A DNA stretch of 60,000 nucleotides from Branchiostoma floridae (Eukaryota > Chordata > Leptocardii > Amphioxiformes > Branchiostomatidae): positions 3,817,195 through 3,877,194 of the forward strand of contig NC_049994.1 of assembly GCF_000003815.2 (NCBI RefSeq), in the 5' to 3' direction. The position numbers and the translations under genes are program-made. Positions 49,981-59,814 of the stretch are shown here, piece after piece. Each line of letters starts with the position of its first letter. Position 1 is the stretch's first letter. The notes below the pieces were generated by a model, which was not told the DNA's origin, did no database searches, and saw only the letters and a list, made by a program, of their open reading frames with translations.

Positions 49981-51482
49981 ATGGGCACGTCAGAATCCAA
50001 GCCGGGATTGATGGACAGGTTGGGATGCGCATGCGTGCTGACTCCCTTCAAGAAGCTCAAGAGGAAGAATAAAGTCGGTGTCCTTGGACAAGGACAAGGC
50101 GGTACGTTGTTTGGGTTACCTTCGATACCTCACTCAGAATCTTTTAGATCACCACAGCGAAGATTCTTTCTCCTAATCCGTTACTATACGAACTGTCCAG
50201 CTGGTAATATAAGAAGACACACACAAGCAAGATATGTACATTCGAAGTTTATATAAAGCCACAGCATGTCAATTCTATGGATGACATTAGCGCGCGCATT
50301 AATTTCGACTGATTTCAGAAAAAAACAAGATTTTTTTTCATCCGCAGGGATGGACAACATGACGAATTTTAAAGTACCAAAATGAGCAAATATGTTGTAT
50401 TGTAGCCCAATAATTGTACTTGTAGAAGTGACACTTGCGAGGTACCCAGGGCTGTAGTTGTAGAAATGAAACCTATTGGATAGTTGTAAAAGTGACAGCA
50501 ATATGGAAGCCATGCGTGTGGTTACCAGCTTTGTTGGTAATAATGCCAGTCTACCACACTAGTGTCACTTTTACCACACCAGTACATGTCTTGAATACAG
50601 GAATGAATGCCTTGTTGGCTCTGATACCATGTTTTGTCCCTTTAATTGTTGTTGCAACATTCATCACAACTTTATGGTGCCTATTTTTGAAAGTGAAGCC
50701 ATCTTGTGTTTTTTTTTCACCCATCTTGTTTTTTTTCGCCCTATCATTTTTGCAGTCTGCAGAGGATGTCATCCATAAAATTTACTTGCTGTGGCCTAAA
50801 TTGATCCCGTCTTTCTCTGTCACATCTATCGATGATTTGGCTGTCAGAAAAGTCGACCTGATCGTCTACAAAATCTACATGCTTGAGTAAGTTTTGTACT
50901 GTGCAACCACCTGTAACGTTATGTATGTATCGCCCTGCAGGTGTAACTCAGGTGGCACCCGTCAAGACACCTGGAGATACCTCAGACTCTGAGGATGATA
51001 TCTCAGTTATTTCGCTGGATGATGAGAGCTCAGTTTCTTCGGATAGCTCAGTTTCTTCGGATAGCTCAGTTTCTTCGGATAGCTCAGTTTCTTCGGATAG
51101 CTCAGGTTCTTCGGATAGCTCAGGTTCTTCGGATAGCTCAGTTTCTTCGGATAGATCCCTTACACCGCACAATTTCTTTTTTCCGCGAAAGCCGCAGTTT
51201 AGCTGTAACCGATATGAGGCCCTCCCACAAATCCAACAAACAAAACAGGAAGGTAACGTTACCCCTGAACTGGAACTTACCTCCGACTCCAAGTTGATGT
51301 TTTCTTGTACGGAGAAGGTAGATAACAAAGAAAACGAAGGGGAGATGGAGTCCGACGATGTCATCGCAGAGCCCAAGCCGCGGGCACAAAAGAAGGGACC
51401 GAGAGTCCGTTTGATCCAAGTCGCAGAGGCGCAGCCGGAAAATCAAGTTGCATCTGTGACGGCGAAGACGGAAGGAATTTAG
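49981..51482 (+). CDS. Unrecognised gene, plus copy: myristoylation-type, Ser/Asp-repeat protein (220 aa)
   Basis: Exons 49981-50101 and 50941-51482 (stop TAG). Exon 1 differs from the minus paralogue by a KRKN for KRRN change: MGTSESKPG start, C16/C18, polybasic tail. Exon 2 begins GVTQVAPVKTPGDTSD and carries seven 18-bp units encoding SSVSSD/SSGSSD (about 51030-51153). It then continues TPHNFFFPRKPQFSCNRYEA, an acidic ENEG block and the basic KKGPRVRLIQVAEA tail. SSDSS and SDSEDD are CK2-type phosphorylation contexts by inference. Exon 1 to exon 2 phase (1) is exact. A donor follows at 51545, 62 nt after the stop. Function unknown; a MARCKS-like membrane effector is only an architectural analogy. 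Confidence 0.85.
50258..50796. mobile_element. GGCCACAGCA-ended TIR element, copy 2
   Basis: Direct-orientation relative of 41952-42481, with high similarity along its length, including the TAGAAGTGACAC and GAATGCCTTGTTGGCTC blocks. It lies within the intron of the plus-strand unknown gene. The right TIR is intact; the left end is AGCCACAGC. Confidence 0.85.
51030..51153 (+). repeat. Coding minisatellite, seven 18-bp units
   Basis: Units AGCTCAGTTTCTTCGGAT (five) and AGCTCAGGTTCTTCGGAT (two) are tandem and keep frame, each encoding SSVSSD or SSGSSD. The minus-strand paralogue (about 45965-46050) has fewer, degenerate units, so the array has expanded or shrunk since the duplication. Confidence 0.9.
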
Positions 51483-51891
51483 GGGGTGGGGGTGTCTGAG
51501 GGGGAAGGGGGGCCTACAGAACACAGCGTCGGGTGCAAGTAAAGGTAAGCCGTTTGATGTCCATGTCTAGCAGCTGATGAATTTGAACCTTGTTCCACAA
51601 TGTTCGATGTGCCGTTAAGATCGAACCGAACCCATATTCTACATCAGACAAACAAAATTCCAACTACTGAGAAATCCAAGTGTTTTACTGACCTTGTTTG
51701 CAATATTAACAATATATGGATACTCCAGGTAGGCCACTGAGATTATCAATGATCGTAACACCTTGTACTAATGTCTGACCTGTCAGAAACGTCGGCCTCG
51801 CCGTATACAACGTCTATTTTATAGTTGCTTGAGTAACTTTATCTCTTTTTGTACTTAACAACCGCCTGTTTCGTTATGTATCGCCCTACAG

Positions 51892-52358
51892 GTGTACGTC
51901 TTGTAGCACCAGCCAAGACACCTGGAGACACCTCAGATCCAAAGGATAAAATCTCAAATATTTCGCTGGATCATCAGATCTTAGATTCTTCGGAGAAGAA
52001 GAGCCCAACCGTTAGACCCCTGACAGCAAGGCCTAGGGCGGCTGTCAACACAAGTTTACAGCGAAAGACATCGTTTAGCAGATACGAGGCACTCCCACAA
52101 ATCCGAAAAACAAAACCGGAAGCTAACGTTACCCTTGAACTGGAACTTCCCGGCGACTCTACGTTCCTGTTTCCATGTGCGGAGAAAGAAGATAGCGAAG
52201 AAAACGAAGGGAAGAAGGAGTCCGACGCTATCATCGCAGAGCCCAAGTCGAACACGCGGCAAGCACACAATAAAAGCCCGAGAGTTCTGAAGATCCAAGT
52301 CGCACAGGCACCGAAGAAAAATGTTGCATCTGTGACGAGGACGACGCAAGAAATTTAG
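51892..52358 (+). CDS. Tandem second version of exon 2 (alternative terminal coding exon)
   Basis: It starts after a TACAG acceptor in the same phase as 50941-51482 and encodes GVRLVAPAKTPGDTSDPKDK..., stop TAG. With exon 1 (49981-50101) it would make a 195-aa protein. It keeps RYEALPQI, the ENEG-KKESDAIIAE block and the SPRVLKIQVAQA tail. It lacks the SSVSSD array, which is replaced by SSEKKSPTVRPLTARPR. The flanking intron end and post-stop sequence with a donor after 52418 are duplicated too, so a segment of about 0.7 kb was tandemly copied. No separate exon 1 lies in front of it. It may be an alternative exon, or silent. Confidence 0.75.
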
Positions 52359-52729
52359 AGGGAGGGGGTCTGAGGGGGAAGGGGGCCTACAGAATACAGC
52401 GTCAGGTGCAAGTAAAAGGTGAGCCACTGTTTACTTGGATTCTTCATATTTTCACTAAGTTAGGTAGCGTTATATCATTCATTAGCAGCTATAGGTAGCT
52501 AGTTTTATTGAGCGCAAAAATGCAATTATCATACATCTAATTCTAACATTATAACGTTATTTGCCATCACATTCTACATCGAAACTTGAATGACCTACGT
52601 TTTCAATCTATTCATGCTTCAAAGTTGTACTATACTGGTACTGCAGTTTTATACCATATCGCTAAACGTCATCATTGCATTGCTTGTCATACCACCAAAA
52701 CGAGGCCATTGCGCGGGAAGTAGTTCAAA
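52359..52729. other. Short region upstream of HAT1
   Basis: Contains the 3' UTR remnant of the preceding exon, with a donor after 52418, and the HAT1 promoter. No TATA box was seen. GCGGGAAGTAG, an ETS-like word, lies 10-20 bp before the ATG. Confidence 0.5.
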
Positions 52730-52739
52730 ATGGCGGCGG
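52726..52739 (+). promoter_or_regulatory. YY1-type motif overlapping the HAT1 start codon
   Basis: CAAAATGGCGGCGG contains AAAATGGCGGC, the known YY1 consensus core. The motif includes the ATG of the 10-nt first coding exon. YY1 sites in this position are common in housekeeping promoters; binding here is inferred. Confidence 0.55.
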
Positions 52740-55700
52740 GTAAGGAAAAAAAACGCAATTGTTTTGCTTTTTTCTTTGCAGTCCTCTCTTCTTTCTTCTA
52801 GCTTTCGAAATTATGTCACTGTGGGATGGGTCTATGCACGATAGTAGTGAGATGTTAACTGCACTGTCATTATGGATAACTTTGTCGGTCTAGAATTGTG
52901 ATTGTCCAAAGAAACTATGCCCCCCTCCCCATATCAAGAAAAGCTCCTTGATATTACAGTAGAGCGGAATAGACTTTCAGAAACACAGTCAGTTTTATTC
53001 GTTGCAAATTAAAAACTGCGTAGACACTACTTCTAACCAGAATGAATGCAGGATCTTATATTTTATCGGCTGTTCTCTTTTGCGTGTAGACTAAATAGTA
53101 AATTTCTTTGTGTAAACTTCAGGCAAAATAATTATTTCAATTAATAGGCTATAAAAATTCTTGGGAGTACAATTATTTCATAAAAGTATAAAGTTTTACA
53201 TCACATTTTGTATGTCATGTATGTCTTACCTATTCAATGTCGTTTATTTTTCCCAGGTACATCATCAGGCATGGGTCTGTCTAGAAATGAGCTGGAGTCC
53301 TTTGTCTGCAGGGCCAATGATGTCATCGACATCAAATTAGGTATCCTAGAAATGCTATCAATACTTTTCTTATCATGGCGTATTTGGCGATTATGTTTAC
53401 CTTCATAGAAGGGAAATGTATTGTTTCGTTCTGTTCCTTCCTCTTCTTCACCAAACAAAAAAGGTAAATGACCTGGACGAGACCACCGTAACCATGGTTA
53501 CTGGAGGACATCCTATGGTGTTCCATACCTTATGTAGCAAGTGGCAGGACAGAGCTGGAGGGGCTAGTCACCACATGTTAGAATAAGAATAAACAGAGCA
53601 GCAGATTGTTAGGCTAGATGAGACAAAAAATATGTTGCATTTGCTCGCAAATGTTGCCTAAATGTAAGGGACCATAACAGTTAATGCATTGTTTACCTCT
53701 AGGCTACATTTATATATTTTCTGTTTTTCCAGTTCGTCAAGAATCTGACCTGGAAAACAATAAAACTACTTTCCGCCCAGAGCTGACTCATCAAGTCTTC
53801 GGTGAAACGTAAGTGTGCTATAAGGAACTTATTAATTTTTGGCCTGCATAGCTGGTGAGTATATAAACTGAAACACTCAAACAGGCTGACTTTTGGGCTG
53901 TACCCCTACTATACTCCCTGTATCAGTATGGTTTGTTTGTTCTTTCAGGCCCTTAATAATTGCTTATTGGCATATGCTGTTTCAGTAGCAGGGTATATTT
54001 TTACAGGAACGGAACACAAAACCTTCCCCTTTATTATATTACATTCAGGGCTCGAAATACCACCTGCATATGCATATTAGTGCAGGTAAAATTGGAGCTG
54101 TGCAGGTATTTCTGGTGTCTACCTGCACCTAACCTGCACTGGTCTATGTGCTGGGTTTTATACATAAATATCCTATGGTGTAGGTGCATGTGGATTGTTA
54201 TTAGCTGCATTGACTATTAGTATTACCACCTATTAAGTATAAAATAATGGTTCCTTAACAATTTCAGTATGATCCACACTTCCTAAATTCAGAGTGGTGC
54301 AGGTACAATTTGTCTGGTGCAGGTAATTTTCAATGCCACCTGCACCAGTGCAGGTATGCAGAAAAAAGTATTTCGAGCCCTGCAGTAGCAAGGTAAATTT
54401 TTAAAGGAAGGGAAACAAACCATTCATTCCTCTTTAACATTCTCAAAGCACCTCCTTGAACATGAGACCTTCATTTTACATCCTTTCCGAAAGACTTGTG
54501 CAGCCCCAAATGAGATGCCTTACCCAGGATTGAACCAGGGTCTCCCAGTTACCAACTGACTGAAACCAGGAGTTCAACTGTGGAGGCTGCTAACACTTGA
54601 GCTACAGGGACATCCTAACCTCTTCATTTACTGCATGCAATCTTGTATAACTCCAGCACATATTACAAGTGAGATCTTGTGGCGTAATCAGCAGCACTTT
54701 GGGCTAAGACCCAATAGGTCCCGAGTTCAAAACCTGCCATGTCACCGGTCTTGTGCCCTTGGGAAAGTTACTTTAGACTTTCCTCACTTCACTCAGGTGA
54801 AAATAATTACCTAGCTTCGGCTAGGGCTGTCCCTTGGGATAGGACATTAAATAGAGGTCCCGTGTGTGTGTGTGGGGGGGGGGAGCCACACCCCACTTAC
54901 GTAAAAGAGCCCGCCACACTTATCTTTCAGAAGTGAAGCAAAACTGTGTTTTGTACGTCTGTTATATTACGTACAGTGCTTGGAGCCCTCAGCCAAATGA
55001 GGTTAAGCAAGTAATAACCAAGAAGAAGAAAAACGTACGTGTAGATCTCATTCTTTTCATAGATCTCTAATAGTAATACACAACTGTTATCTTTGTTATC
55101 CACAGTGAGAACATATTTGGGTATAAAGACCTGGTAGTGAAGCTGTACTACACAGCCGGCCGGCTCACCACCTACCTGAACATGAGTTACAGTCAGAAGG
55201 TGGACCCTGTCAGACATGAGGGGATGCAGGTGGGTGTGCCTACACTGTTACTGTTACTAGCCTGGGTACCATCGGGAAAGTAGTTCGCTCCGACGTTCAT
55301 TATATACTATATACAGTCGCTTCTAGCTCTGACATTCATTATACACTATATACAGTCGCTTCTCTGTGTTTCTGTCTGGGAACGCGGACCATCTTAGCGT
55401 CTGGAATCGTCCAAATTTTGGGAGCAGGCACTGATTGGTCCCCATATAGGAGCGAATTATGGAATGGGTTCATGTGATCGTTCAAACCGGTGTTCCAACA
55501 CCGGAAAAGCCCCACGTCCCCTAGCGCATGTGGGCGCCGGCCTGTTGTCATCGAACGAGTGCTCTAGAACCCATTCCTTGATTCGCTCATCAACTGTCGT
55601 CACCACCAGCGTTCCCGCCAGGCATACGTCTTTACGTCTTTGGACGCATTTTTTTCTGGAAAGACGCAGTCTGCTCGGCTGAATGCGTCCATAAAAAAAT

Positions 55701-58700
55701 CTGAAAGAAAGGCTGACCTGTGCCACCAGTGTACAAAATGTATCTGGAATCTTAAAAAAACAATCTGTCTTTATAAGAAGGAATCCTGCCTTTACAATTT
55801 ATACTTCAACTTGTTCACTTTCCGGTCATCCCGATAGTCTGGGGCATGAGATGGAGCGCGGCACGTTTTACAACTAGCGGACCCATTTGCGACACACCCT
55901 GCCACGCACCAGTCTGAGCTGTCCGTTGCGCAATGTAATTTTTTGGAGTCCGTGAAATACATCTGACAGTCAGCATTCTTTAACACTGGAAGAAATCTTA
56001 TGCAGATTTTATATTCTGATATTAACATGATACTTACTTGTCCTCATTTTCACGTATTTGTTAAAGATTTGTGGGTAATACTAGTATTTAACAAGCAAAC
56101 TGTTCTGCGCGAGTGTTGCACATCTCAACAAAAGTTCTCACGCTGTAGGCAGTTGATTGGCAGTCGGTATCTTTGATAACAGGCCGCCAGCGCCAAGCAG
56201 TCTAGATCTCGGCCACCAGGTCCAAATCCAATCATGTTAATAACCAATCAGCGTTTGATAAATGTAATGTTGTACTCTGTCATTGGTCACCGGGAAAAAA
56301 AAACAAAAGTTACCGAGTACTAGTATTAGCGCACGTGACGTTATGATATTGGTAGCCGACCGTGTCTGGCAAGTTTCTTCCCTAGCTGCTAACAATTTAC
56401 TATTAAAGTTTCCCCATTTATCCAAGTTTAAGAAGCGGTGCGCGGTAAATAAGTGAAGAATCCAAAACTATACACTTTATTTCTCATTTCCAAAATTTCT
56501 TCTGTTTCAAAAAGACAAAATTTGTGGCAGAAAAGGGGCCGCAATATTGTTGTCAAGCGTCGATCGGGTCGGCTGTGCACTGGCATTGGCCTCCGTGGCA
56601 CATGGCGCGGCACGCCCCCCTCCCCAGACGGACGGTCGATCGCAGCGCCCAGCACGTTGGTACGTCTTTTTGGCTACTACTTCAAGGCTAAACCGGCACT
56701 GATCACTGCCAAAGAGGCAACAGATCGTCCTCCTTCGAGTAATGTATAACGTTCTTGGTCTATTTAAAAAGAAATCCAGCCAAAGATTTCACGCCGAAAA
56801 TTAAACGGGGTTACCTGAGGTCGCAGGAAACAAACGCACGCTCGTGGGAAATGACGGCGCGGCATTGTAAAACCCCACCGATTCGAAAAAAATGAGTAAA
56901 ATAATCGGGAAAAATAGAGAAAAAAACACAAAGTGTGATGGCGTCGTTATTTTATCGTCCCGGAAAACTATTTGATGTGGGATGGCGCAACATCGATCGC
57001 ACGAGGTAGACATTTTTTTTATTCAATAACGGAAAAAATCAGCAGAATTTTTCCATGGGCTGACGAACTGGCTAGAGCCCTGTTGCGAAGCATCAAAAAT
57101 CCAAAATTTTCATGTCTGGACAAATGATACCTGGGCCAGATCACGGAAGGCTGGTTCCCTGTGCTTATATTTTTAGGGCGGACGTCGATTACTGAAAAAC
57201 GGGAGTGAAAGAGGCAACCGACATCCAATCTCAAGCGCATGATTTTCCTCTCAAATTGCAGGAAATTGTGTTTAAGAGGGTTTGAAAATCCAAATTTTCC
57301 CGGGGGAGCATGCCCCCGGACCCCCCTAGAATGCGAGCGCCTGCGGCGCTCGTCTCGCACCTCCGGCGCTCAATACCCCCCTCCCAAATATTTGGACGCA
57401 TACTTTCAAGAACCTGGCGGGAACGCTGGTCACCACCAAGCGGTGTTAATGCGCACGTCTCCAGACGGATAGCAGAAGCGAGCATAGGAGCGAACTACTA
57501 TCCGGATGGTACCCAGGCTAGTTTGTTACTGGATATTGAAGAATTATTTTACACCAGGCTTTTAGCCAGGCATGCATCCAGGTGTCATCTGGACGCGCTT
57601 TTCTCAAAATAACAACAAATTGGACGCACTAGACTCCCTTACAGTGGGGAGCAGGTCCTCTGACAAGCATTAAATTCTGATTGACCAGGGATGCCACTAG
57701 AGAGGTCATGTCCTTGTACATCACTGGGGTTAACTTTTTTTGTAGAGACTGCCTCTTCAATCCAATGGATCAGCCTACTAGTATGAGAATTGTCTTCTCT
57801 GTCTATGACCCTTTATGACCATTTGTTACCATTGCCAAAGAGGTTAATTCTGTCTTTATGTCTGTAAATGTCGGATGTTTGAATGTATGTGTGTGTGTGT
57901 TTGTGTGTGTGTGTTTGTGTGTGTGAGCGTGTGTGTGTTTCAGCAATTCCTAATGATAACAACATAAATACAGCATCAGTTGTCATTCATTTTTCCATTT
58001 TCAGTTCTTCTATACCAATCCAAGAGAGAGAGATATCATTATAACCAGAAGTGTTACAAGGTAGTATTGGCAAGGGGTGAAGTCTGCCATCTCTAATTCC
58101 TTTCTTCTTTCGTCTTTTTTCCCCAACAGGCAGACGAAGTTCTGAAGAACATAGCAGAGAAGATCCCTCCAGGCTTCTGTACCAACATTGATGACTTCTC
58201 CATGTACATTCCGAAGGAGGCGACCTTCCAACCCTACGGAACCCTGCTGCACTCCTACAAGAGGGAAACAGAGGGCGGAGACAGACAGTTTGAGATCTAT
58301 AAGGTAAAGAAAATTCAACAGTGTCAGTAAACCTAGTGAAACCTGGCCAGCATGGGTAGTGTGCGTAGTCCAGTGGTTAGCGGCCCTGCCTCTGGAACAA
58401 GAAGCCGCGAGTTTCAGAGTTGTAGCCAGCACCCATCCTTCCGTCCTTTGATGGAATTTTGCAGCTGGGGACGGAAGAAATTTTTGCCTATTCTATCCTC
58501 TGTGAGCAAAATTTCACCCTCAAAATGCAGGAAATAGCCTTTCAGAGGGTCTAGATTTCAAAATTTTCCTTGGGAGCATGTCCCCGACCCCCCTAGGAAT
58601 GCTGCGCCAAAGCCATTCAAAATCGAGGGGACAGAAAATGATTTCTGGCTGGCTAAAACCCTGGTGAGTTTGATTCCCGCTGTGTCTCTCACTCGACATG

Positions 58701-59573
58701 CATGCTACCTTAAAGAGTTGCAGTCCTTAGGACAGGACGTTAAGCTGTGGTCCACTGTTCAATGTGCTTGTCAAAAATGGCCAGGAGAATTTCCCCGGTA
58801 CAACGAACCTATAAATACTACTGTACATAGCGTCTGTCCTCTCTGCCACGACGAGTGGAAGACTAGCTCTTCGGTGAGCTAAAACTGGATCCAGATCACT
58901 TTCCAGTAGTATCTGTACCACCGGTAGTGTCGGTACCCCCAGTAGTATCTGTACCCCCAGTAGTGTCTGTACCACCGGTAGTGTTCGTACCCCCAGTAGT
59001 GTTCGTACCCCCAGTAGTGTCTGTACCACCGGTAGTGTTCGTACCCCCAGTAGTGTCTGTACCCCCAGTATTGTTCGTAACCCCAGTAGTACAATGTATC
59101 TGTACCACCGGTAGTGTTCGTGCCCCCAGTAGTGTCTGTACCCCCAGTATTGTTCGTAACCCCAGTAGTACAATGTATCTGTACCACCGGTAGTGTTCGT
59201 GCCCCCAGTAGTGTCTGTACCCCCAGTAGTGTTCGTACCCCCAGTAGTGTCTGTACCACCGGTAGTGTTCGTACCCCCAGTAGTGTCCATACCCCCAGCA
59301 GTGTCCCTACCCCCAGTAGTATCTGTACCAATTGTAGTGTTCGTACCCCCAGTAGTGTCTGCATCCCCATTATTTTCTGTACTCTCTATTATCTGTACCC
59401 CTAGTTGTGTTCACTATGCCTTTTACCATATGAAATATCTGGAGCATGCATGCGGTAACACCTGTATTTGTTATCCCTGTTTCAGGCAGACATGTCCATA
59501 CCAGGGTTCCGTGAGTTCCACGAGAGGTTACAGATGTTTGTCTTGTGGTTCATCGATGCAGGCTCATTCATAG
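52730..59573 (+). CDS. HAT1: Histone acetyltransferase type B catalytic subunit, 5' six exons (partial, runs off window)
   Basis: HAT1 acetylates free histone H4 (K5, K12) in the cytoplasm and nucleus before deposition, with RBBP7/46. Exons: 52730-52739, 53257-53340, 53733-53808, 55106-55229, 58130-58303, 59486-59573, then a GT donor. Together they give 185 codons plus one base. The protein starts MAAGTSSGMGLSRNELESFV. It contains the family's N-terminal domain words DLENN-TTFRPELTHQVFG, ENIFGYKDLVVKLYY, IPPGFCTNIDDF, PYGTLLHSY and GFREFHERLQMFVLWFIDA, in the HAT1 order. The acetyl-CoA-binding GNAT region lies beyond the window. The start was chosen because the 10-nt exon splices in phase and gives a length like the vertebrate N-terminus. 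An ATG inside exon 2 (53271) is an alternative. Confidence 0.95.
54048..54381. mobile_element. GGGCTCGAAAT-ended element, CCTGCAC family, copy 2
   Basis: It starts GGGCTCGAAATACCACC and ends GTATTTCGAGCCCT, collinear with 38384-38719. It lies in the HAT1 intron between exons 3 and 4. Confidence 0.8.
54663..54930 (+). mobile_element. tRNA-derived SINE, plus orientation
   Basis: The head TTGTGGCGTAATCAGCAG, with degenerate box A and box B-like GAGTTCAAAACC, is followed by the shared body: CCCTTGGGAAAGTTACTTTA, ATAGGACATTAAATAGAGGT and CCGTGTGTG. It is a diverged member of the 22646-23137 family. Confidence 0.75.
55257..57522. mobile_element. Nested composite element in HAT1 intron 4
   Basis: The outer ends are inverse (TAGCCTGGGTACCATCGGGA at the left, and GGTACCCAGGCTA preceded by GGAGCGAACTACTATCC at the right). 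Inside, a second inverse pair ACCACCAGCGTTCCCGCCAGG (about 55600) and its reverse complement (about 57412-57435) marks an inserted element. Its interior includes a GGGGGAGCATGCCCCCGGACC word common in animal repeats. Small ORFs occur inside but no transposase was recognised. A 44-bp near-tandem duplication lies at about 55285-55362. The total is about 2.3 kb. Confidence 0.6.
58350..58870 (+). mobile_element. SINE-like copy interrupted by another repeat
   Basis: A tRNA-like head (GTGCGTAGTCCAGTGGTTAGCGG) is at about 58367-58390. After about 58415 the sequence changes to another repeat with CCCCGACCCCCCTAGGAATG, then returns near 58660 with GGTGAGTTTGATTCCCGCTG, a box B-like word. This suggests an insertion splitting the SINE head. 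It lies in HAT1 intron 5. Confidence 0.5.
58905..59405. repeat. Minisatellite, 18-bp units, about 500 bp
   Basis: Alternating units of CCCCCAGTAGTGTCTGTA and ACCACCGGTAGTGTTCGTA type fill the tract, with a higher-order duplication of about 80 bp (59053-59131 and 59132-59210, containing the CAATGTATCTGT interruption). The unit length is a multiple of three, so frames stay open on both strands (VPPVVS and TGGTNT repeats). It sits inside HAT1 intron 5, 80 bp from exon 6. Confidence 0.9.
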
Positions 59574-59814
59574 GTAACTTTATCTCCTTTATTAAAAAAA
59601 AAAGAAGTAATTTGCTATAAAGTTTCTACTGACTTTGGTTTGTGCTAGAAACAGCCAACTAAAGCTTTAACATAGATTCTATATGAAGATATTTGCTATA
59701 TTCCAGGTGGCAAATTGTGCCTCTTGGTGCCATTTTGTGAAAATGAATAGTTACCTGTTGCAATTTGCAATTTGAAACAGTCAGTGAGATAACTCCCATT
59801 ATGTCATACTTGTG

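Noticed and set aside
58727-59573. Open frames rich in VPPVVS or GGTDTT
   Set aside because: By-products of an 18-bp minisatellite inside a HAT1 intron; both strands are open only because the unit is a multiple of three.
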